Of a stretch of DNA of 24,529 bases, positions 1 to 6,883 are shown one piece after another. Each line of letters opens with the position of its first letter. Positions within the stretch are counted from its first letter, which is position 1. This DNA is from a virus: positions 1 through 24,529 of IMG/VR virus record IMGVR_UViG_3300017781_000127. One strand, written 5' to 3'. Under the pieces are notes generated by a model. It was not told the origin of the DNA and made no database searches. It was given only the letters and a program-made list of their open reading frames with translations. The translations under genes were made by a program, and so were the position numbers.

Positions 1-462
1 ACAACCTCTGACGTTACTTTTGATGATATTACCGCAACTACAATAGATGTTACATCTAATAAATTAGCTAAAACTTCTGCAACAGATGCTGATCACCAAG
101 GTGACGTAGTTTTCTTTGGAGGTACTCTTAGTATGGATGCTGGTAAAATCTATCACTATAATTCTAGTGGTAATTGGGAATTATCAAATGCTACAGACAA
201 TACTAAATCTACAGGATTATTAGCAGTAGCATTAGGAACTACATCTGATGGTGATGGTATGTTGCTTAAAGGTATGGTAACATTAGACCATGATCCTGGT
301 GCAGTAGGTGATAAATTATTCCTTAAAACCACTAATGGATTTGCTTTTAGTACTGCCCCCGGTAGTACAGGTAATGTTATTAGAGTAATAGGGTATTGCT
401 TAGATGCCTCTAATGGGCAAATTTACTTTAACCCATCTAATGATCATATAGTACATGCATAA
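1..462 (+). CDS. Tail fibre/adhesin-type structural protein, 3' part (5' end outside window)
   Basis: The frame is open from base 1 to TAA at 460-462, so the true start lies upstream; the internal ATG at 133 is only the first methionine inside the window. The visible part is about 153 residues, rich in Gly, Thr, Ser and Asp, with no charged helices, as expected of beta-rich virion proteins. The segment from about residue 35 (DVVFFGG) through LLAVALG, GMLLKGMVTLDHDPG and VIGYCLDASNGQIYFNP resembles a domain I know from tail fibre proteins of T4-like cyanophages and other marine phages, recalled from memory and not searched. It is the first gene of a tight run (1-nt overlap with the next) of adhesin-like genes, so a distal tail or receptor-contact role is inferred. 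There is no enzymatic motif. The virion-protein class is fairly safe; the exact part is not. Confidence 0.65.
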   Translation, partial: TTSDVTFDDITATTIDVTSNKLAKTSATDADHQGDVVFFGGTLSMDAGKIYHYNSSGNWELSNATDNTKSTGLLAVALGTTSDGDGMLLKGMVTLDHDPGAVGDKLFLKTTNGFAFSTAPGSTGNVIRVIGYCLDASNGQIYFNPSNDHIVHA

Positions 463-1022
463 TGAGTTATTTAAATCAAACATTAACTTTTGAGTCTGGT
501 AAGATTTATTACAACGAAGACAGTAATGAATTTCAAGTAATGATGGATTGGGAAGACCCTATTATGTCTGCTTCTGCGGCTTATGTATGCCAAAATGGAG
601 GTGATATATTAGAAATTGGATTTGGTATGGGTATTTCCGCGGGATATATTCAATCGCATTCTATTAATTCACACACTATTTGTGAAAACCACCCAGATAT
701 AATACCTAGAGCACAAGCGTGGGCTGCTGATAAACCAAATGTTACTATAGTAACTTCAAGTTGGTATGATGTTCGAAGTGAACTAGGTACTTATGATGGA
801 TTATTTTATGATACTTGGGGTGATGATAGTATGAATCAATTTAGTTCTTCATTATCATCTTTAATGAAAGTAGGAGGTGTATCTACATGGTGGAATAACG
901 AACCATCATCTACTAACTTTTATAATATCCCTAATGTTACTTACGATACTCATAACGTAACTCCTACGGAAAACTGTTATTTTAACCACACGACTTATTA
1001 TTTACCTAAATGCCAACACTAA
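462..1022 (+). CDS. Class I SAM-dependent methyltransferase resembling guanidinoacetate/arginine N-methyltransferase
   Basis: The 186-aa product has a complete small Rossmann methyltransferase pattern. The SAM-binding motif I is DILEIGFGMGISAG (residues 48-61), a form (EVGFGMA) typical of guanidinoacetate N-methyltransferase (GAMT) and the related fungal arginine methyltransferase RMT2. Further matches from memory of human GAMT are VMMDWEDPIM (26-35; GAMT VMERWETPYM), GLFYDTWG (113-120; GAMT GILYDTYP), KVGGV, and a C-terminal ENCYFNHTTYYLP that parallels GAMT ADCRYYAFPQMITP. The two acids that hold the guanidino group in GAMT have counterparts at Glu31 and Asp117. It is shorter than GAMT (about 236 aa), mostly at the N-terminus. 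The substrate is unknown; a small guanidino compound or protein arginine is inferred. The start (TAATG) overlaps the upstream stop by one base, and the end overlaps the next gene by 13, so it is translated with fibre genes. Methyltransferase class is secure, substrate is not. Confidence 0.82.
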   Translation: MSYLNQTLTFESGKIYYNEDSNEFQVMMDWEDPIMSASAAYVCQNGGDILEIGFGMGISAGYIQSHSINSHTICENHPDIIPRAQAWAADKPNVTIVTSSWYDVRSELGTYDGLFYDTWGDDSMNQFSSSLSSLMKVGGVSTWWNNEPSSTNFYNIPNVTYDTHNVTPTENCYFNHTTYYLPKCQH

Positions 1023-1696
1023 ATACATCTAAAACAGGAGTTGGTCTTGGTCAATCATCGACAACATTTGCAACAGCCCGACAAAATGGTAGTTCTGTAT
1101 TTAATAATCCGACAAACCAACAATCTACCTCTATATCTTATACAGGTACAGCAGGTCGTGGTTCTCTTACTCATAATATGAGGAGAACATTTCTTTATTT
1201 CGATACTAGTGGTTTAACAGGAACAATATCTAATACTTCACTTAACATTAGGGGTGTTACTAATAATTCAGCTGACGTTATTGTTTTAAAAAGCACAGCT
1301 TTTGGTGGGGATGGAAGTTCTAATTTAAATACCTCAGAATTTTTTTCTTCAATAGACTACAGTACAGCATATAGTAGTGAATATAATTCATGGACTGCTA
1401 CAGGTGATAATGATGTTGATCTTAATTCAACAGCAAATGCTGATATACAAAATAATAATGCTTTTATTTGTGCTATAGTTGAACACACTAATGATTTTGG
1501 TAATACAGCAGCAAGCTCAGCAACAACTAGTCAATCAGGTATAAATTTTGCAGTTACAATTACTCTTACATATACTGAAACAACAGCATCTGGCCCCGCA
1601 AACTTAACATCATTAAATAGTATAGCAAAAGCAAGTATTACAAATGTTAATACAATAACTGTGGCTAATATAACCTCTATTAATACAATAGCATAA
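1010..1696 (+). CDS. Beta-rich tail/adhesin structural protein with C-terminal tandem repeats
   Basis: The product has 228 residues, rich in Ser, Thr and Asn, without signal peptide or membrane segment. The core pattern RRTFLYFDTSGLTGTI (about residues 58-73), followed by alternating hydrophobic strands (LNIRG, DVIVLKS, FICAIVEH, FAVTITLTYTE), looks like a jelly-roll or carbohydrate-binding beta-sandwich of the kind found in surface and phage adhesion proteins. The last 32 residues (197-228) are three 10-11-residue repeats of the form A-N/S-I/L-T-S/N-x-N-T/S-I. The start ATG lies inside the methyltransferase gene (13-base overlap), and the next gene follows after one base, so the cluster is probably one translationally coupled unit. 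A role in receptor binding or capping of a fibre is inferred from context only; no enzymatic residues are seen. Confidence 0.6.
   Translation: MPTLNTSKTGVGLGQSSTTFATARQNGSSVFNNPTNQQSTSISYTGTAGRGSLTHNMRRTFLYFDTSGLTGTISNTSLNIRGVTNNSADVIVLKSTAFGGDGSSNLNTSEFFSSIDYSTAYSSEYNSWTATGDNDVDLNSTANADIQNNNAFICAIVEHTNDFGNTAASSATTSQSGINFAVTITLTYTETTASGPANLTSLNSIAKASITNVNTITVANITSINTIA
1598..1693 (+). repeat. Three tandem 10-11-residue coding repeats at a C-terminus
   Basis: The end of the preceding protein reads ANLTSLNSIAK, then ASITNVNTITV, then ANITSINTIA: three copies with identical hydrophobic spacing, ending exactly at the stop codon. The pattern is in protein and only loosely in DNA, so it is maintained for structure. 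Similar short Ile/Val/Asn repeats at protein ends occur in phage surface proteins; the function here is unknown. Confidence 0.7.
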
Positions 1697-1697
1697 G

Positions 1698-2987
1698 ATG
1701 GCAATCGAAAACACAGATTTTGTATTATATAATAATATAGCTGCTAGTACAGGATTATCTAGTACAGCTATAAATGCTATTAATAATATAGGGGCTAATG
1801 GGGGAAGTCAAGGTGTTTCGGGTTTTGGTAATGGTGATGAACTTATATTAAATTTTAATCCGGGTGAATTTAATATTCCTAATGGAGCTACTATAGTAGG
1901 TTTTAAAGCCAGAATTAGAGCTAGTAAGGTATCATCTGCCCAGGAGGCTGTTACTGTTAATGTTGATATCAGTGATAGTATAACTGCTTTTAGTAATAAT
2001 TATTTTAGTAGCGATAATCTTCTCCCCCAAGGTAACACTTTTCCGATTGATAATAGCCCAACTAATGTTTTAAATTACGAAGTTGGGTTTGGTACTACTA
2101 ATCAGAATAATTTTATAGGAACTGATACCATATCTTTATTCGAAGGTGATGTTCTTAGATTAAGACTGCAATTTATACAAGAGGAGGAGGCTGGAAATGC
2201 TACTATTAGTTTTAATTCTAATCTTGTAAGTATTGGTCTTCGAGCATTTTATGAAGCTCCTACTCCTACTAAAGTAAAATTAGAAAGCGGACCTTCAACT
2301 ATAGCTACTAAAAGTTTAAGATCTTCAGAAGCAGTTAATACTACTTTTAGTGTAGGTAGTAACGCTAATAGACTTACTACTACTAATACCCCCGGTACTG
2401 TAACACTAAATAATAATGCCCAAAATGTTTTTACTGGGGGTGTAATAGGAGTTAGGTTTAACCAAGTAGAAGACTTAAATGGATCTACTTTTAATTTATC
2501 TGACGTGTGGGATAATGTTACTAATATAAGAACTAGATTTATATATTCTTGGAACTCATCTCAAGTAGATAACTCTAATAGCTTTAAAATCGGGTGGACT
2601 GGAGAAGCCAACAGTAGTGATACGACCAGTTTATACAATATTGTATATAATGAAGAAACCATTTTTAATACTGAAGATAACCACGATATCCTTAAATTAT
2701 ATACATCAAATATTAATGGGGCTACTTTAGCTAATTTAAAACAAAATGCAGCTGGTGATCTTACTAAATTAAGATTTATTTTTAGATATAATGATGATAG
2801 TCCTGATAATGCTGTAATACTTTATGGGCAGGGTTCAGATGGGGGAGCTGTTCCTGCAGGTAACTCTCTTGAAAATCAAGCATCCCTTGAATTTAGAATT
2901 ACTTATAATACTACTCCTATAAATTATAAAGTTAAAATCCAAGGATCTCATACTAAAATAAAAATCCAACCAGTTTCCTCAAATTAA
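1698..2987 (+). CDS. Large beta-rich tail/adhesin structural protein, unknown family
   Basis: This 429-residue protein is rich in Asn, Ser and Thr with frequent hydrophobic strand-like alternation and no recognised catalytic motif. It seems to have two halves. The N-terminal half (to about residue 185) has IPNGATIVGFKARIR and VLRLRLQF, a pattern seen in jelly-roll structural proteins. A linker with TPTKVKLESGPSTIATK follows. The second half has IRTRFIYSWN, LRFIFRYN and LEFRITYN strands. The C-terminal tail NYKVKIQGSHTKIKIQ echoes the linker wording. It begins one base after the previous stop (TAA-G-ATG), which places it in the same operon as the other fibre-type genes. I do not recognise a named family; a virion, probably receptor-facing, role is inferred from the neighbours. 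Confidence 0.58.
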   Translation: MAIENTDFVLYNNIAASTGLSSTAINAINNIGANGGSQGVSGFGNGDELILNFNPGEFNIPNGATIVGFKARIRASKVSSAQEAVTVNVDISDSITAFSNNYFSSDNLLPQGNTFPIDNSPTNVLNYEVGFGTTNQNNFIGTDTISLFEGDVLRLRLQFIQEEEAGNATISFNSNLVSIGLRAFYEAPTPTKVKLESGPSTIATKSLRSSEAVNTTFSVGSNANRLTTTNTPGTVTLNNNAQNVFTGGVIGVRFNQVEDLNGSTFNLSDVWDNVTNIRTRFIYSWNSSQVDNSNSFKIGWTGEANSSDTTSLYNIVYNEETIFNTEDNHDILKLYTSNINGATLANLKQNAAGDLTKLRFIFRYNDDSPDNAVILYGQGSDGGAVPAGNSLENQASLEFRITYNTTPINYKVKIQGSHTKIKIQPVSSN

Positions 2988-3015
2988 TTAATACGTATAT
3001 AAAAAATAAACAGTT

Positions 3016-3285
3016 ATGGCTATAAAAAACAACGAAAGTGTTAACTTAACACAAGAAGAAATTCAACAATTAAGCGATCTTCGCACTAAAACAAGTGAAC
3101 TTACCTTTCTAAGAGGACAAATAGGCATTGCCGAAGACAACATCAAACGCCAATTAAACGAACTTGCAGAACAATTTAACGATCTATACAAAACAGAAAG
3201 TGAATTGTCAAATACTATGTTTGAAAAGTATGGTAAAGGGCAAGTAGACCTTGAGAAAGGCACATTTGTTAAGTCTGAAGATTAA
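3016..3285 (+). CDS. Small coiled-coil protein conserved in T4-like marine phages
   Basis: The product has 89 residues, strongly charged and almost wholly helical. The stretch LTQEEIQQLSDLRTKTSEL to about residue 70 has heptad-like hydrophobic spacing, and it ends with EKYGKGQVDLEKGTF. Short proteins with this layout (a helical hairpin or coiled coil followed by a YGxGxxxxxxGxF tail) are common in T4-like phages near structural genes and are usually left as hypothetical; this is from memory. The ATG follows an A-rich leader with no Shine-Dalgarno. It is a single-gene unit between the fibre cluster and the sheath gene, closed by a strong terminator 28 bases after its stop. The function is unknown; a scaffold or assembly-partner role is only a guess. 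Confidence 0.7.
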   Translation: MAIKNNESVNLTQEEIQQLSDLRTKTSELTFLRGQIGIAEDNIKRQLNELAEQFNDLYKTESELSNTMFEKYGKGQVDLEKGTFVKSED

Positions 3286-3305
3286 TTTTTTTAAAATATC
3301 CTCGA

Positions 3306-3313
3306 TATTTATT
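3306..3313 (+). promoter_or_regulatory. TATTTATT element abutting a terminator stem
   Basis: TATTTATT ends on the first base of the terminator hairpin that follows. It matches the element found upstream of several structural genes here, but no gene start follows closely; the next copy, 40 bases on, precedes the sheath gene. It may be chance in AT-rich DNA. Confidence 0.25.
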
Positions 3314-3342
3314 GCCAGCAGGAAACTGCTGGCATTTTTTTT
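3313..3342 (+). terminator. Rho-independent terminator after the small coiled-coil gene
   Basis: A perfect 9-bp stem TGCCAGCAG / CTGCTGGCA closes a GAAA tetraloop and is followed directly by eight T residues. This is a textbook intrinsic terminator on the + strand and separates the fibre/coiled-coil genes from the tail sheath gene. Confidence 0.92.
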
Positions 3343-3345
3343 CTA

Positions 3346-3373
3346 TATTTATTACAAATAAACAACACAAGAT
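3346..3373 (+). promoter_or_regulatory. TATTTATT element and A-rich leader of the sheath gene
   Basis: TATTTATT starts 28 bases before the sheath ATG. It is followed by ACAAA and then AACAACACAA, three bases before ATG. The same parts recur before the tube gene and the gene at 9053. There is no Shine-Dalgarno, so the A-rich leader probably drives initiation. I propose a promoter plus leader; T4 late promoters read TATAAATA, the reverse complement of the related TATTTATA, so this is not simply the T4 element. Confidence 0.5.
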
Positions 3374-5524
3374 ATGGCCGAACAAATAGTATCTCCGGGA
3401 GTATTTCAAAGAGAAACCGATCAATCATTCATAACACCTGCCCCAGTAGAAGTAGGTGCAGCAATTGTTGGCCCAACAGTAAAAGGACCCATCGAACGTC
3501 CTACTGTTGTGACTTCCTTCGCTGACTATAAACAAAAATTCGGGACAACTTTTATTTCTGCTTCCGAAAATTTAGAATTTTTTACTTCTATCGCTGTGCA
3601 AAAATATTTTGCTAACGGGGGTAATAGTATGTTAGTTACAAGAGTAGCTTCTGGTTCTGATAGTGCGTGGAGTAACGCAACTAGTACTGATATTAAATCA
3701 AGTGTAGCTGCTTCTGATTCTGCTAAAGCTAAAGGTAAATTGTTATTTACTCCTACCTTCTTTACAGATGAAGGTGATGAACTTCAAGTTACTGTAGGTA
3801 ATACTGAATTTAGATTTATTGCCTCTGATCCTACTGCTGTTCCTGCTGATAATTCACCTGTATTCTTTGTGGGTACAGGTTCTGATGCTGATACATCTAT
3901 AGATAAATTAGTAGCTAAAATAGGACAAGCAAATGCTTTAGGAGCAGGAATTGAAGCTAATGATGGAGGTACTAGTTTACTTATTACAGCCTCAGCTGCT
4001 GGTACTTCTGGTAACGTAATTACTATTGAAACCGGTTCAGGTGGTTCTATTTCTACTGATACACTTACATTAGCAGGTGGTTTAGATGGTAGTGGTAATA
4101 AAGCATTTACCCTAAAAACTATAGGCGAAGGTAGCATATTTAATGGCAGTACAGGTGCCGCAGACGCTGGTGAATTATTTGATGATGGAGGATTAAAATC
4201 AGGTTCAAAAGACAACCTAAGGTGGGAAGTTAGTGGTGTAAATACAGCTACAGGTACATTTAATCTTTCTATTAGAAGAGGTGACGATAATGCTAAAAAT
4301 AAGGTAGTATTAGAAACATTTATAGGATGTAGTTTAGATCCAAAATCTGATAATTATATTTCTAGAATAGTAGGGGACCAATTTACATCTACTTATGATG
4401 CTGAAGGTCAAACATTCATTACAGTAGAAGGTGAATATCCAAATAAATCAAAATATGTTTACGTTCATAACGTTGACCTTCCAACTGCTGATTATTTACT
4501 ACCTGACGGTACTATAGGTACAGATAAAAATGGAGTAACTTACCAAAATAGCTTACCAGCTGCTACTAGTGGTTCTTTCCAAGGAGGTACTGGAACTAAC
4601 ATCCCAGTAGGATCATCATACAGTAAGGGATTATTAACTTTTAATAATATAGATTCAGAAAATAGCCAAGGATTAATAGCGGGTGATTATACTAAAGCCT
4701 TAAATATCCTTAAGAATGCTGATGAATATAGATTCGCTACTATTACTATCCCAGGAATGTATAGACAAAATTACTCAGCTGCAACTGCTACCGCTACAGA
4801 ATTATGCGAAGGAAGGGGAGATGTATTCTTTATAATGGATTTAGTTCCATATAATGCAGCTCTTACTACTGTAACTAGCCAAGCAGGAAGCGAAAATACA
4901 AACTTTGCGGGTACATATTGGCCTTGGGTTCAAGTTCCATCAGTTGAACTTAGCAGAAACGTTTGGGTGCCTGCTTCTACAGTAATGCAAGGGGTTTATG
5001 CCGCTAATGATAGAGTAGCAGCCCCATGGTTTGCACCTGCTGGTTTAAATAGAGGTGGATTACCTGTAGTAAGAACAGAATTTAAACTTAACCAAAAATT
5101 AAGAGATACATTATATGATAACAGAGTTAATCCAATTGCAACTTTCCCAAGAGTAGGTCCAGTTGCTTACGGTCAAAAAACACTTCAGAAAAAAGCAAGT
5201 GCTTTAGACCGTATTAACGTAAGAAGATTATTAATCTCTCTTAAAAACTTTATTGGAGATACTTCTAAAAACTTAGTATTCGAACAAAACACTACAGTTA
5301 CTAGAAATAGATTCTTAAATGCTGTAAACCCATTCTTAGAATCAGTCCAACAAAGACAAGGTTTATTCGCGTTTAGAGTTGTAATGGATGAAACAAATAA
5401 TACAGCTGAAGCTATTGATAGAAACCAATTAGTAGGTCAGATATTTATCCAACCAACTAAAACAGCCGAATTTATAATTTTAGATTACACAATCCAACCA
5501 ACAGGTGCAACATTTAGCGACTAA
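3374..5524 (+). CDS. 18: Contractile tail sheath protein (T4 gp18-like)
   Basis: The 716-residue protein polymerises around the tail tube and contracts on infection. The N-terminus SPGVFQRETDQS, then VGAAIVGPTVKGP and a SFADYKQKFG box, with AVQKYFANGGNSMLVTRV after it, is the classic opening of phage sheath proteins: a handle that links neighbouring subunits and the start of the conserved core. A middle section (about residues 130-290), with AASAAGTSGNVITIE-like wording, is an inserted surface domain as seen in marine T4-like sheaths. The C-terminal part (about 540-716), with RNRFLNAVNPFLESVQQRQGLFAF and IQPTKTAEFIILDYTIQPTG, is the conserved sheath core. T4 gp18 is 659 aa, so length fits. 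It starts its own unit after a terminator and is followed by the tube gene, the standard gp18-gp19 order. Confidence 0.95.
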   Translation: MAEQIVSPGVFQRETDQSFITPAPVEVGAAIVGPTVKGPIERPTVVTSFADYKQKFGTTFISASENLEFFTSIAVQKYFANGGNSMLVTRVASGSDSAWSNATSTDIKSSVAASDSAKAKGKLLFTPTFFTDEGDELQVTVGNTEFRFIASDPTAVPADNSPVFFVGTGSDADTSIDKLVAKIGQANALGAGIEANDGGTSLLITASAAGTSGNVITIETGSGGSISTDTLTLAGGLDGSGNKAFTLKTIGEGSIFNGSTGAADAGELFDDGGLKSGSKDNLRWEVSGVNTATGTFNLSIRRGDDNAKNKVVLETFIGCSLDPKSDNYISRIVGDQFTSTYDAEGQTFITVEGEYPNKSKYVYVHNVDLPTADYLLPDGTIGTDKNGVTYQNSLPAATSGSFQGGTGTNIPVGSSYSKGLLTFNNIDSENSQGLIAGDYTKALNILKNADEYRFATITIPGMYRQNYSAATATATELCEGRGDVFFIMDLVPYNAALTTVTSQAGSENTNFAGTYWPWVQVPSVELSRNVWVPASTVMQGVYAANDRVAAPWFAPAGLNRGGLPVVRTEFKLNQKLRDTLYDNRVNPIATFPRVGPVAYGQKTLQKKASALDRINVRRLLISLKNFIGDTSKNLVFEQNTTVTRNRFLNAVNPFLESVQQRQGLFAFRVVMDETNNTAEAIDRNQLVGQIFIQPTKTAEFIILDYTIQPTGATFSD

Positions 5525-5540
5525 AAATTTAGGTTTAACA

Positions 5541-5564
5541 TATTTATAACAAAACAACACAACA
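5541..5564 (+). promoter_or_regulatory. TATTTATA element and leader of the tail tube gene
   Basis: TATTTATA begins exactly 24 bases before ATG and is followed by ACAAAACAACACAA. The element and leader are identical over 22 bases, at identical spacing, to the sequence before the gene at 9053. Such conservation in non-coding DNA points to a shared signal (promoter and/or untranslated leader). Confidence 0.6.
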
Positions 5565-6050
5565 ATGGCGATATTAAGTTCAAATGATATGTTCTATACA
5601 GCTTACGAACCTAAGCTGCAAAATAGATTTATATTTTATATAGACGGTATTCCTGCTTATTTAATTAAATCAGCAGATAAACCAAAATACACTGCTGAAG
5701 AAGTAGTTCTCGATCACATTAACGTGAAAAGAAAAGTCAAGGGTAAGTCTGATTGGTCTCCTATTAGCTGTACACTATATGATCCTGTAACTCCTTCAGG
5801 AGCACAAGCAGTGATGGAATGGGTTCGTTTACACCACGAATCAGTAACAGGTAGAGATGGTTACTCTGATTTTTATAAAAAAGACATCAGATTTAATACC
5901 TTAGGACCAGTTGGTGATGTTGTTGAAGAATGGATTTGTAAAGGAGCATATGTTACTAATGCTGAGTTTGGATCAGGTGATTGGACTTCATCTACACCAA
6001 TGGAAATCAGCTTAACTATTGCCATGGATTATGCGATTTTGAACTACTAA
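5565..6050 (+). CDS. 19: Tail tube protein (T4 gp19-like)
   Basis: At 161 residues it is almost the same length as T4 gp19 (163 aa). Typical features are an N-terminal NDMFYTAYEPKLQNRFIFYI, where the subunit begins its beta-barrel, then IPAYLIKSADKPKY, a central VKRKVKGKSDWSPISCTLYDP, and a C-terminal WICKGAYVTNAEFGSGDW followed by ISLTIAMDYAIL. These are the conserved blocks of the gp19 family, whose hexameric rings stack to form the inner tube through which DNA and the tape measure pass. It follows the sheath gene by 40 bases, with its own TATTTATA leader, and is followed by a strong terminator, so it can be made in large amounts as a single-gene message. The call is secure. Confidence 0.95.
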   Translation: MAILSSNDMFYTAYEPKLQNRFIFYIDGIPAYLIKSADKPKYTAEEVVLDHINVKRKVKGKSDWSPISCTLYDPVTPSGAQAVMEWVRLHHESVTGRDGYSDFYKKDIRFNTLGPVGDVVEEWICKGAYVTNAEFGSGDWTSSTPMEISLTIAMDYAILNY

Positions 6051-6073
6051 TATCTTTAATATAAAATAAATTA

Positions 6074-6100
6074 AGAGGTGCGCAAGCACCTCTTTTTTTT
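6074..6100 (+). terminator. Rho-independent terminator after the tail tube gene
   Basis: An 8-bp stem AGAGGTGC / GCACCTCT with a GCAA tetraloop is followed by seven T residues. It sits 23 bases after the tube stop codon and closes that transcription unit. Confidence 0.92.
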
Positions 6101-6135
6101 ACATATGTATATGCAAACATATAATAAGTTATAAT

Positions 6136-6630
6136 ATGGCAGAAAATAAACCAATGTTCCCTACTGAAGAGGTAACATTACCCTCAAAAGGCTTAATTTA
6201 CCCCCAAGACAACCCTTTAGCTAAAGGTGTACTTGAAATGAAGTACATGACTGCTAAAGAAGAAGATATCTTAACCAACGAAAGTTACATTAAAAATGGC
6301 ACTGTAATCGATAAATTATTACAGGCCCTTATAGTAACACCGATTGACTATAACGATTTAATTGTAGGCGATAAAAACGCAATTATGATTGCAGCACGTG
6401 TATTAGGATATGGTAAAGACTATACATTTGAATTAGATGGTGAAGAACACACAGTAGACCTTACAGAAATTAACGATAAGTTAATGAAAGAAGAACACCT
6501 GTTTGAAAAAGGTAAAAATGAATTTGAATTTACCCTTCCTACCATTAAAAAAACTATTACATTTAAAATTTTAACCCACGCTGACGAGAAAAAGATAGAT
6601 TCTGAAATTAAAGGTCTTAAAAAAAATTAA
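6136..6630 (+). CDS. 26: gp26-like baseplate hub/tail assembly protein, N-terminal part (frame 1)
   Basis: The 164-residue open frame begins MAENKPMFPTEEVTLPSKG and has LEMKYMTAKEEDIL and GTVIDKLLQALIV, which I recognise as the start of the T4 gp26-type family (called baseplate hub subunit in T4-like phages). It ends at TAA directly after an A8 run (6619-6626). Homologs known to me are longer (T4 gp26 208 aa), and the missing part is intact in the next frame from 6629 to 6883. The product is therefore either a short form made alongside a frameshifted long form, or one gene split by an error in the A run. Position between tail tube and tape measure matches tail assembly chaperones of other long-tailed phages, so a chaperone role for the tape measure is inferred. 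There is no Shine-Dalgarno at the ATG. Confidence 0.85.
   Translation: MAENKPMFPTEEVTLPSKGLIYPQDNPLAKGVLEMKYMTAKEEDILTNESYIKNGTVIDKLLQALIVTPIDYNDLIVGDKNAIMIAARVLGYGKDYTFELDGEEHTVDLTEINDKLMKEEHLFEKGKNEFEFTLPTIKKTITFKILTHADEKKIDSEIKGLKKN
6619..6626 (+). other. A8 run at the frame 1 to frame 2 crossing (possible slippery site)
   Basis: The sequence CTT AAA AAA AAT TAA ends frame 1. Read one base later (+1, equal to -2), the A run leads to ATT AAT AAA AAT AAT TCC, which continues the gp26-like protein. Eight identical bases allow tRNA or polymerase slippage, and are also a common site of sequencing indels. Confidence 0.55.
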
Positions 6631-6883
6631 TAAAAATAATTCCTCAGAATACACAACTCGTTTAAAACATACTATTCTATCTGTTGAAGGCGATTACGAA
6701 CGTAAAACAGTTAGACAATTTGTAGAAAACAGCTTATTAGCAAGAGATGCAAGAGCATTAAGGGAATATATCAAAGAAATACAGCCTGATGTAGACTTAA
6801 CTTATGATCTTGAAAATGTAGCTGGAGACGTGAAAGGCGTTAGGATCCCAATTGGGATCACGTTTTTTTGGCCTGACTCCTGA
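6629..6883 (+). CDS. 26: gp26-like protein, C-terminal part in frame 2 (reached by frameshift)
   Basis: Frame 2 is open for 84 codons and reads SSEYTTRLKHTILSVEGD, then a helical VRQFVENSLLARDARALREY and a final VRIPIGITFFWPDS before TGA at 6881-6883. These are the C-terminal blocks I expect of gp26-like proteins of T4-like phages. The segment has no ATG in frame; the only GTG is near the end (6830), so it cannot be started on its own in any useful way. Joined to the frame 1 part across the A8 run it makes a protein of roughly 245 residues, close to homolog length. It covers what would otherwise be a gene-free gap between 6630 and 6852. Programmed frameshift and assembly error both remain possible. 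Confidence 0.75.
   Translation, partial: NKNNSSEYTTRLKHTILSVEGDYERKTVRQFVENSLLARDARALREYIKEIQPDVDLTYDLENVAGDVKGVRIPIGITFFWPDS

Noticed and set aside
3784-4215. Minus-strand open frame inside the sheath gene (143 codons)
   Set aside because: It lies wholly within a well-recognised sheath gene, has a Pro/Val-rich shadow composition and no family motif.
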